Shown here one piece after another: positions 15,344-21,527 of a stretch of DNA of 32,017 nt (position 1 is its first letter; each line of letters opens with the position of its first letter). The position numbers were made by a program, and so were the translations under genes. This DNA comes from Spirochaetaceae bacterium (GTDB taxonomy: Bacteria; Spirochaetota; Spirochaetia; Treponematales; Rectinemataceae): positions 1-32,017 of the forward strand of contig JANYKC010000056.1 in the NCBI GenBank assembly GCA_025358255.1, written 5' to 3'. Below the pieces are notes generated by a model. The model saw only the letters and a program-made list of their open reading frames with translations, searched no databases and had not been told where the DNA came from.

Positions 15344-16458
15344 AGCGCATGACCAACCGCGAGCGCATCCTGGGCGTCCTCAAGGGCGAGAGCGTGGACC
15401 GCGTGCCCATCTGGCTCCTCTTCCCCTGGGATCGTACCAGTTATTATACCGACGTCAGGAAGGAGCCGAGCTACGCGCCGGTCGTCGAGGCCATGCGCCG
15501 CTCGGCCTCCATCCTGAACCGCCGCAACTTCGACATCGAGGCCTTCGCGGCCGACTTCCGCCTGGCCTTCCCGGGCAAGTCCTTCCATGCGAGCCTGGCA
15601 AGGGAGCTGAGCGCCCATGAGGTCACGGAGGGCAACGCCAACGCCCTCATGGCGGCGGGCCGCTTCCTTGATTCCGAGGGGGACCTCGAGGCCTTCATGG
15701 CCCTCCCCGTCCTTGGCGACGCGCGCGAGGTGGCCGCGGGCCTCGAGCGCCTTCTTCCGACCTACCTCGAGGAGAGGGCTGCCTTCCCGATGGACTGCGG
15801 CGCGATGATGCTCGACCTGGGCGAGCCCATCCTCACCCTGTATTCCGCCTCCAACCTCCTCGAGTATCCCATCTGGTCGATCACCCACCGCGGCGAGGTG
15901 GCAGCCTTCCTGCGCCGCCTGCAGGCCCACTACCTCGCGAAGTACCGATGGTGCCTCGAGCGCGACCTCGCGGACATCTACTTCCTCGTGGGCAGCGAGC
16001 TGGCCGCGCCGCCCATGGTGGGTCCGGAGGCCTTCCGAGAGTGGGTGCTGCCCTTCCAGAAGGAGATCATCGACCTCGTGCACTCCTACGGGAAGCTCGC
16101 CATCACCCATTTCCATGGCCAGATACGGGACAGGCTCGAGGACTTCATCTGGCTGGCCCCCGACGGCCTCCACACGATCGAGGAGCCGCCGATCGGGAAC
16201 TGCCCCCTCTCCGAAGCCCTCAGGATCGTCGACAACAGGATCGCCCTCATCGGCACCATCCAGTACGACGAATTCAGGGCACTCGAGCCCGATGGAATGC
16301 GGGCTGAAGTACGGCGGGTCCTGGACAGCGCCAAGGGGCGGCGCTTCGTGCTTTCGCCCTCGGCGGGCCCTTTCCACAAGATGCTTGACGACCACATGAG
16401 GGACAACTACCTCGCCTTCCTTGACGAGGGCGAGCGCCATGGAGGCTGCGATGCGTGA
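15340..16458 (+). CDS. Uroporphyrinogen-decarboxylase-like (UroD/MtaA superfamily) protein B
   Basis: A 372-residue paralogue of the preceding gene, coupled to it by an ATGA overlap; the longer open frame upstream is not used. It has the canonical family N-terminus (MTNRERILGVLKGESVDRVP, IW), then VGSELAAPPMVGPEAFREWV, KLAITHFHGQIRDRLEDFIW, EEPPIGNCPLSEAL and IALIGTIQYDEF. The metal-site region reads HFHG where MtaA proteins have a His-x-Cys, and there is a Cys in GNCPL. Divergence from protein A suggests a heterodimer or two successive steps rather than a recent duplication. No corrinoid protein is encoded nearby. Function unknown; a role in catabolism of the imported compound is inferred. 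Confidence 0.75.
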   Translation: MKRMTNRERILGVLKGESVDRVPIWLLFPWDRTSYYTDVRKEPSYAPVVEAMRRSASILNRRNFDIEAFAADFRLAFPGKSFHASLARELSAHEVTEGNANALMAAGRFLDSEGDLEAFMALPVLGDAREVAAGLERLLPTYLEERAAFPMDCGAMMLDLGEPILTLYSASNLLEYPIWSITHRGEVAAFLRRLQAHYLAKYRWCLERDLADIYFLVGSELAAPPMVGPEAFREWVLPFQKEIIDLVHSYGKLAITHFHGQIRDRLEDFIWLAPDGLHTIEEPPIGNCPLSEALRIVDNRIALIGTIQYDEFRALEPDGMRAEVRRVLDSAKGRRFVLSPSAGPFHKMLDDHMRDNYLAFLDEGERHGGCDA

Positions 16459-18262
16459 AGTGACCGTGGATGTGGATTTCTGCGTGGTGGGAGGCGGCAT
16501 GGCCGGCCTCTCGGCCGCGGTGGGCGCGGCACGGCACGGCGCGAAGGTGGCGCTCCTGCAGGACCGTCCCGTCCTTGGCGGTAACGCCTCGAGCGAGGTC
16601 CGCATGTGGATCTGCGGGGCGCATTCGACCGGCCACGGCCATGCCCACGAGGGGCAGCCGCCCGCCGAGGGCGACAGCCACGAGACGGGCATCATCGAGG
16701 AGATCCTCCTCGACAACCTCTGGCGCAACGGGCATCCAAGCTATTCTGTATGGGATTCCATCCTCTACGAGAAGGCCCGCTTCCAGGAGGGCCTCCAGCT
16801 CTTCCTCAACACCTATGTGAGCGAGGTGGAGACCGCGCCGGGCGAAGGTCAGCCCGGATTCCCGGCGGCCGCAGGGAAGCGAATCCTCTCCGTGACGGGC
16901 CGGCAGATGACCAACGAGAGCCGCGTGACCGTCAAGGCCAAGCTCTTCGCCGACTGCAGCGGAGACGGCCTCCTCGGTGCCCTTGCCGGGGCCGAGTTCA
17001 GGATGGGACGCGAGGCGCGCTCGGAATTCGGTGAGTCCATAGCTCCGGAAAAGGAAGACCGTCATACCATGGGCCTCACCTGCCTCATCCAGGCCCGGGA
17101 GGCGGACGGACCCCAGCGCTTCACCCCGCCGGCCTGGGCTTACACCTACACGACCGACGGCGAGCTCCCCGAGCGGGGCCACCGAATCGAAGGCCTCCAG
17201 AATTTCTGGTGGATCGAGGTGGGCGGGATGGGCGACTCGATCCACGACGCGGAGGAGAACCGCGACGAGCTCCTCAAGATCACCTTCGGGGTCTGGGACC
17301 ACCTCAAGAACCATGGCGACCACGGGGCCGACAACTGGGTCCTCGACTGGGTGGGCTTCCTCCCCGGCAAGCGCGAGAGCCGCCGCTTTGTCGGGGACCA
17401 CATCCTCTGCCAGGGCGACGTCGAGCGCGAGGGGCGGCATTTCGAGGACATCGTCGGCTACGGCGGCTGGACCATGGACGACCACTTCCCCGAAGGCTTC
17501 TACAAGAAGGAGGCAGGCACGATCTTCCACCCCGCTCCTTCGCCCTATGGCATCCCCTATCGTTCCCTCTATTCGCGCAATGTGGACAACCTCTTCTTCG
17601 CCGGGAGGAACATCAGCGCGACCCATACCGCCCTCTCCTCGAGCCGCGTGATGGCGACCTGCTCGACCCTCGGCCAGGCGGTGGGCACGGCGGCCGCGAT
17701 CGCTTGCCGTGACGGCCTCTCCCCACGCGGCGTCTACGAAGGCCGGCTGGCGGAGCTCAAGCAGTTCCTCATGGAGGACGACTGCTATCTCCCCTTCAAC
17801 CGCCGCGAGGTCAACGAGCTCACGAAATCCGCCCGGCTATCCGCAAGCCGGGGCGATCCCGAGCAGCTCCGCAATGGCCTGGACCGACGGATCGGCGCGG
17901 ACCGCAACAGCTGGGATGCCCTGCCAGGGGACTGGGTGGCCTTCGATTTCGGCAGGCCCGTCGCCCTCTCCTCGGTCCGCCTCGTGTTCGACTCGGACCT
18001 CTCCCGCACGACGCGGAACATGCCTTCCTACTACGCGAAGGGGACGTCGGGCTTCGTCGTGCCGCCAGGCCTCCTGCGGTCCTTCGCCATTGAGGCGAAA
18101 GCCGCGGACGGCTCGGAGTGGAGGACGGTCGCCGAGGTCCAGGACAACCACCAGCGCCTTGTCAGGTTGCCGCTCGGCCTCACGGCCAGCGGTTTGCGCT
18201 TCACCGCCCGAGCGACCTGGGGAGCGAAAGAGGTCAGGGTCTTCGCGATGGACTGCCTGTGA
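16451..18262 (+). CDS. FAD-dependent oxidoreductase with C-terminal discoidin-like domain
   Basis: A 603-residue protein. ATG 16451 is preferred because GGAGG at 16441-16445 lies five bases upstream; it overlaps the previous stop by eight bases. Residues about 8-40 hold the Rossmann FAD motif (DFCVVGGGMAGLSAAVGAAR), and LADCSGDG-type (LFADCSGDGLLGALAGAEFR) and NLFFAGRNISATHTALSSSR segments are typical of the FAD_oxidored (PF12831-type) family. Residues about 480-603 look like an F5/8-type-C (discoidin) beta-sandwich: DWVAFDFGRPVALSSVRLVF and LVRLPLGLTASGLRFTA. In other genomes such fusions occur in polysaccharide or glycoside loci, so oxidation of a sugar or its aglycone is plausible. No signal peptide is seen. 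Confidence 0.8.
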   Translation: MREVTVDVDFCVVGGGMAGLSAAVGAARHGAKVALLQDRPVLGGNASSEVRMWICGAHSTGHGHAHEGQPPAEGDSHETGIIEEILLDNLWRNGHPSYSVWDSILYEKARFQEGLQLFLNTYVSEVETAPGEGQPGFPAAAGKRILSVTGRQMTNESRVTVKAKLFADCSGDGLLGALAGAEFRMGREARSEFGESIAPEKEDRHTMGLTCLIQAREADGPQRFTPPAWAYTYTTDGELPERGHRIEGLQNFWWIEVGGMGDSIHDAEENRDELLKITFGVWDHLKNHGDHGADNWVLDWVGFLPGKRESRRFVGDHILCQGDVEREGRHFEDIVGYGGWTMDDHFPEGFYKKEAGTIFHPAPSPYGIPYRSLYSRNVDNLFFAGRNISATHTALSSSRVMATCSTLGQAVGTAAAIACRDGLSPRGVYEGRLAELKQFLMEDDCYLPFNRREVNELTKSARLSASRGDPEQLRNGLDRRIGADRNSWDALPGDWVAFDFGRPVALSSVRLVFDSDLSRTTRNMPSYYAKGTSGFVVPPGLLRSFAIEAKAADGSEWRTVAEVQDNHQRLVRLPLGLTASGLRFTARATWGAKEVRVFAMDCL

Positions 18263-18303
18263 CGGCGCCATCGCGATGGACTGCCCGTGACGGCGCCATC
18301 GCG
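18244..18303 (+). repeat. 28-bp tandem duplication at the oxidoreductase/GH4 junction
   Basis: Two copies of a 28-bp unit (beginning CGCGATGGACTGCC) at 18244-18271 and 18272-18299, differing by one base (T18258 versus C18286), followed by four bases of a third. In the first copy the oxidoreductase stop and a GTG overlap as GTGA; the second copy supplies the GTG of the glycosidase stub 28 bases later. Confidence 0.85.
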
Positions 18304-18406
18304 CAAGATCACCTTCATCGGGGCGGGGAGCACCGTCTTCGCGAGGAACCTCATCGGGGACTGCCTCATCGAGGCCCATGGGGACCTGTCGCCGGCGTTC
18401 AGGTGA
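18287..18406 (+). pseudogene. N-terminal stub of a family-4 glycoside hydrolase (alpha-galactosidase/glucosidase type)
   Basis: A 39-codon frame from GTG 18287 to TGA 18404-18406. Its product, MTAPSRKITFIGAGSTVFAR continuing NLIGDCL, is the distinctive NAD-binding N-terminus of GH4 enzymes (MelA/AglA-like), which are normally about 430-470 residues. Homology ends after about residue 31, and the frame closes inside the 3' end of the minus-strand MATE gene (eight-base overlap). The rest of the enzyme was lost, probably by a deletion or rearrangement that brought in the MATE gene. An intact copy would have completed the operon with an intracellular glycosidase. Confidence 0.75.
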
Positions 18407-19754
18407 CGTCGTGAAGCCAGCGCCTCGACCGGAGCCGCCAGATGCCAAGGAGTGACTTGCCGAGGTCGTCGCTTGCCGTCATGAGGTAGATCCCCCATGC
18501 CGGGAAGCCCCAGGCGAAGGCGCCGAGGGCGGCAAGGGGGAGGGCGAGTCCCCAGACCCCGAAGAGGTCGTAGAACATGCCGAAACGCGTATCGCCACCC
18601 GCCCTGCACACACCTACGACGAGGTGGAAGTTGAAGACCTTGAAGGGATAGAGGCCGGCAAGGACGAGGAGCATGACCGAGGCCTGCGAGAAGACCGGCC
18701 CCTCGAGGCGGAAGAGGAAGGGCAGGAGGAGGCGGAAGGGGACGATGAGCGCCCCGACGCCGATCCCGAGAAGGGGCGCGATGAGGGCGAAGCGGCGCGC
18801 ATAGGCAAAGGCGCTCCCGCGGTCCCCTTCGCCGATCTTCTTCCCGATCATCATCGCCGCGGCGTTGCCTGTCCCGAAGAAAATGACCATCGCGAGCTGG
18901 CTCACCGTGTTGGTCACGCTGTAGGCGGCCAACGCCTCCGTCCCCGCGCGGGCGAAGATCACGCTGTAGAGGGTTATGCCGACGCTCCAGGTCACCTCGT
19001 TGAGGACGACGGGCAGTGCCACCTGGATATAGCGCTTCACCCAAGTCCCTGGCCAGTCCGCCATCTCGCGCAAGCGACCGATGCAGGGATAGCGCCTCGC
19101 CCGGGCGATAAAGCCAAGGATGGCGCACTCGATCACACGCGCCACGACGCCCGCCCAGGCCGCCCCCTCGACGCCCATGGCGGGCGCGCCGAGCTTCCCG
19201 AAGATGAGGACCCAGGAGAGGAAAAGGCTCACCGCAAGTGAAAAGGCAGTCGCGAGGAGGGGGAGGCGCACCTTCTCCACGCTCCGCATCGACAATCCCA
19301 ATACGGAACTGATGGCGAGGGGCAGGTAGCCGAGGGCCGAGATCCTCAGGTAGCGCGCGCCCAGGGCGATTACCTCGCCGTCGCGCGAGTAAAGGCCGAT
19401 GAGGGCGGCGGGCGCGATGGCCGCGGCGGCAGCGAAAGCAAGGGCGGCGAAGACGCCGATGGCCATGGAGAGGCCGACCGTGCGCCTTACCCCTGACAGG
19501 TCCTTTTTCCCCCAGTACTGCGCGGTGAAGACACCGCCGCCCGTGGACACGCCGAAGAGGAAGAGCATGAGGAGGAAATAGACCTGGTTGCCGAGCCCCA
19601 CGCCCGCAAGGCTCGTCGCGCCGAGCCTTCCCACCATGATGGTCGCGATCATGTTGACGCTCGCGGACACGAAATTCTGGAGGGCGATGGGAAGGCCGAT
19701 GCGGAGGAGGTCGGAGGCGAACCTGCCATCCAAGGGGAGGAGCTTCTTGTCCAC
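18399..19754 (-). CDS. MATE-family multidrug/cation antiporter
   Basis: A 451-residue protein with about twelve hydrophobic helices in the MATE arrangement of two bundles of six: LRIGLPIALQNFVSASVNMI at the start and VALPVVLNEVTWSVGITLYS opening the second half, with GNAAAMMIGKKIGEG after it. MATE proteins expel drugs or metabolites in exchange for Na+ or H+. The start is GTG 19754; no Shine-Dalgarno precedes it, but an inverted repeat GGTAG...CTACC at 19755-19771 lies directly upstream. Its 3' end meets the GH4 stub, so it probably arrived or was juxtaposed by the event that truncated that gene. Substrate unknown. Confidence 0.88.
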   Translation of the reverse strand: MDKKLLPLDGRFASDLLRIGLPIALQNFVSASVNMIATIMVGRLGATSLAGVGLGNQVYFLLMLFLFGVSTGGGVFTAQYWGKKDLSGVRRTVGLSMAIGVFAALAFAAAAAIAPAALIGLYSRDGEVIALGARYLRISALGYLPLAISSVLGLSMRSVEKVRLPLLATAFSLAVSLFLSWVLIFGKLGAPAMGVEGAAWAGVVARVIECAILGFIARARRYPCIGRLREMADWPGTWVKRYIQVALPVVLNEVTWSVGITLYSVIFARAGTEALAAYSVTNTVSQLAMVIFFGTGNAAAMMIGKKIGEGDRGSAFAYARRFALIAPLLGIGVGALIVPFRLLLPFLFRLEGPVFSQASVMLLVLAGLYPFKVFNFHLVVGVCRAGGDTRFGMFYDLFGVWGLALPLAALGAFAWGFPAWGIYLMTASDDLGKSLLGIWRLRSRRWLHDVT

Positions 19755-20007
19755 GGTAGGCAGACGCTACCGGCCTTGTGGGCGAGGGTCAAGGGGTGCG
19801 TGGGGGCTGCGCGGTGAGGCTGGCCGAGTTGGCGTGATCGATCTGGAAAATGGCTGGGATGCCCGGTTTGCCCAATGGCGCCCTGAAGCGGTTGAGGCAT
19901 CGGACAAGCGCTTCTGGATTCGCTCCAGCAATCGAGAGGGTTTTCATTGCACGACGACGAGTTGTTCATGTTGCCTCGTGCCTCCGATTGATGGTTGATG
20001 GACAAAC

Positions 20008-20040
20008 AAATATTAAATCACAGCATATAAATATTGAATC
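20008..20040 (+). promoter_or_regulatory. Direct repeat AAATATTRAATC, candidate operator
   Basis: AAATATTAAATC (20008-20019) and AAATATTGAATC (20029-20040) match at 11 of 12 positions and are 21 bp apart, exactly two helical turns, so a dimeric regulator would bind the same face. They lie just upstream of the -35 box at 20055. The small Xre regulator of the operon is the obvious candidate (inference). Confidence 0.45.
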
Positions 20041-20054
20041 TCAATAAGAATTAC

Positions 20055-20083
20055 TTGACAATCAACATTTGCCTAGGTATCAT
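20055..20083 (+). promoter_or_regulatory. Strong sigma-70 promoter of the DUF2975/Xre operon
   Basis: Perfect -35 TTGACA (20055-20060), 17-bp spacer, -10 TATCAT (20078-20083). Transcription would begin near 20090, just before the AGGAGG ribosome site at 20098-20103. It is the clearest promoter in the window. Confidence 0.8.
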
Positions 20084-20108
20084 CCAAGCAGTTCGATAGG
20101 AGGAAGCC

Positions 20109-20621
20109 ATGCGCTATTTCGGCGAAAAATCCCTTTCATCCAAAGCAAGCAAGGCCTTGGATGTTTTCTGGTACCTTGCGCTGGCCGGATCGGCGCTCGC
20201 GGTCCTGGCCGCCGTGATGAATGTCTTCTCCATATCCTTCGGGGATCCTGTCACCTCGGAAATCGCAAAAGGCGACTTCCTCATTGACCGCCTCAGCACC
20301 GCCGACAAGAAGGATTGGATCGAGTTACGAAGCCTCCCACTGGTCTGGAAAGTGATAATCATGCCCTATTTCGTCGCGGTCGACGCGTTGTTCCTCCTCA
20401 TGATCCGGCAGACCCGGCATCTGCTGGCCAATTTCAGCAAGGACATCGTATTCAACAAGGGCAACGTCCATATCATCCTGAAAATCAGCAAGCTGAACGT
20501 CGGGCTTTCGGTGTTGACCGTGAACATCACCTCGTTCCTGATCAGCATCATGCTCTTTTTCCTCTGCGATGTCCTGGAAAAGGGAGCCGTCCTGCAGGAT
20601 GAGCATGACTTGACCATATAA
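20109..20621 (+). CDS. DUF2975 family membrane protein
   Basis: A 170-residue protein with AGGAGG five bases before ATG 20109. It has four hydrophobic stretches: about residues 19-42 (VFWYLALAGSALAVLAAVMN), 80-100 (VWKVIIMPYFVAVDALFLLM), a segment around 125-140, and a last one near 138-158 (ITSFLISIMLFFLCDV). IRQTRHLLANFSKDIVFNKGN followed by a second membrane part is the DUF2975 pattern (Bacillus YoaS-like). In many genomes this family is encoded next to a very small Xre regulator, as here 12 bases downstream. The pair is thought to be a membrane-linked regulatory unit, but its signal is not known. Confidence 0.82.
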   Translation: MRYFGEKSLSSKASKALDVFWYLALAGSALAVLAAVMNVFSISFGDPVTSEIAKGDFLIDRLSTADKKDWIELRSLPLVWKVIIMPYFVAVDALFLLMIRQTRHLLANFSKDIVFNKGNVHIILKISKLNVGLSVLTVNITSFLISIMLFFLCDVLEKGAVLQDEHDLTI

Positions 20622-20633
20622 GAAGGACTAATT

Positions 20634-20864
20634 ATGAGCATAATTTTCAGGCTTGACAGGGTGATGGCCGGAAGGAAGATGCCGCTCAACGAGCTGGCAA
20701 GGCGGATCGGGCTCACCGATTCGAATTTGTCGATCCTCAAGACCGGCAAGGCCAGGGCCGTGCGCGTCAATACGCTCGATGCGCTGTGCAGGGAACTGGG
20801 ATGCCAGCCCGGGGATCTCCTTGAGTACGTTCCGGATGAAGGAACCGAAACTGAGGATGAATGA
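20634..20864 (+). CDS. Small Xre/Cro-CI family regulator (YozG-like)
   Basis: A 76-residue protein that is almost only a helix-turn-helix: IIFRLDRVMAGRKMPLNELA, RRIGLTDSNLSILKTGKARA and LDALCRELGCQPGDLLEY match the YozG/HTH_26 subfamily. AGAAGGA at 20622-20628 precedes ATG 20634. The acidic tail (DEGTETEDE) is short. It is co-transcribed with the DUF2975 gene, and a terminator begins three bases after its stop, so the two form a closed operon. It probably binds the repeated AT-rich sites before the operon. Confidence 0.88.
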   Translation: MSIIFRLDRVMAGRKMPLNELARRIGLTDSNLSILKTGKARAVRVNTLDALCRELGCQPGDLLEYVPDEGTETEDE

Positions 20865-20866
20865 GG

Positions 20867-20894
20867 CGGTGCCTCGATGGCGCCGGTTTTTTTT
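20867..20894 (+). terminator. Intrinsic terminator of the DUF2975/Xre operon
   Basis: Stem CGGTGCC (20867-20873) with GGCGCCG (20879-20885), one G-T pair, 5-base loop, then G and eight T residues (20887-20894). A canonical Rho-independent terminator immediately after the Xre stop. Confidence 0.88.
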
Positions 20895-20953
20895 CGGGTT
20901 TTCCCGGTCATGGAATGGCCGCAAGCATCACGCTAGGGGAATTGGAGGATGAG

Positions 20954-21367
20954 ATGGAAGACAAGGTCAAAGTCGCCGGGATCGATGTGAGGCTGAGGCT
21001 ATCCACGCTCTGGGTCGTGGTCATGTTCAACATGGTGTTCGCGGACATCCTTTCGTTCATGATGCCGGGCATGCTGCAGGAAGTCATGACTGGAATGGCG
21101 GGGGGGCTCAAGGTGACACAGGTGATGTTCCTGGCGTTCGCAGGCCTGCTCGAGATTCCCATCGCCATGGTTTTCCTTTCCCGCGTGCTGGGGCGCAAGG
21201 CGAACCGGATCGCGAACATCGTCGCGGGCGTGGTCACGATAGCCTTTGTCGTGGGCGGGGGCTCTGCGTACCTGCATTATTATCTTTTCGCAGGGATGGA
21301 AGTGGCCTGTATCCTTGTCATCATCTGGTGGTCATGGAAATGGCCCAGGCCCGCACAGGGCGATTGA
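20954..21367 (+). CDS. DUF6326-like four-helix membrane protein
   Basis: A 137-residue protein; ATG 20954 is chosen because GGAGG lies at 20944-20948 and the further upstream frame contains the terminator. Four hydrophobic helices are visible: about 14-40 (STLWVVVMFNMVFADILSFM), 58-78 (VMFLAFAGLLEIPIAMVFLS), 85-105 (IANIVAGVVTIAFVVGGGSA) and 108-128. Together with the short charged N-terminus this matches the DUF6326 family, of unknown function. It often lies near regulators and DUF4386 proteins. It follows the operon terminator, so it needs its own promoter or read-through. Confidence 0.7.
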   Translation: MEDKVKVAGIDVRLRLSTLWVVVMFNMVFADILSFMMPGMLQEVMTGMAGGLKVTQVMFLAFAGLLEIPIAMVFLSRVLGRKANRIANIVAGVVTIAFVVGGGSAYLHYYLFAGMEVACILVIIWWSWKWPRPAQGD

Positions 21368-21380
21368 CGCCGGGCGCCAT

Positions 21381-21424
21381 TCCCATGCGGCAGGCGCATC
21401 GCTGGATCGGCGCTTCGCATGGGA
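21381..21424. promoter_or_regulatory. Inverted repeat downstream of the DUF6326-like gene
   Basis: TCCCATGCG (21381-21389) and CGCATGGGA (21416-21424) are perfect 9-bp arms around 26 bases that can fold further. It lies between the membrane-protein stop and the LuxR-type regulator promoter and may be a 3'-end hairpin or an operator. No T-run. Confidence 0.35.
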
Positions 21425-21480
21425 GCGGCTGCAGGGATGCGGATGACCGCAGTCTCATTGGGCACGGATGCCATCTTGGC

Positions 21481-21509
21481 TTGCTGATTCAGCCTGGCCG
21501 CACTATTAT
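21481..21509 (+). promoter_or_regulatory. Probable promoter of the first LAL regulator
   Basis: TTGCTG (21481-21486), 17-bp spacer, TATTAT (21504-21509). The start of transcription would fall near 21516, on a GTG in frame with the regulator and 12 bases before its ATG at 21528, so the message may be leaderless. Confidence 0.5.
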
Positions 21510-21527
21510 GTCGTGGTGCAAGCTCCC

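Larger units (their letters stand above)
19755..20108. other. Intergenic region, GC-rich then an AT-rich regulatory island
   Basis: No gene seen. The left 240 bases resemble the surrounding GC-rich DNA without credible coding. From about 20000 to 20085 composition shifts strongly to A+T, in contrast to the rest of the window, and this part holds the direct repeats and promoter listed separately, both upstream of the DUF2975/Xre operon. Confidence 0.6.

Noticed and set aside
14228..16458. Considered true haem-pathway uroporphyrinogen decarboxylase (hemE)
   Set aside because: Two divergent copies in a sugar locus, no other haem genes, and N-termini and metal-site-like motifs of the MtaA-like branch rather than HemE.
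14845..16728. 627-codon minus-strand frame across the UroD-like genes
   Set aside because: Antisense artefact of high third-position GC; no start signals and no recognisable family.
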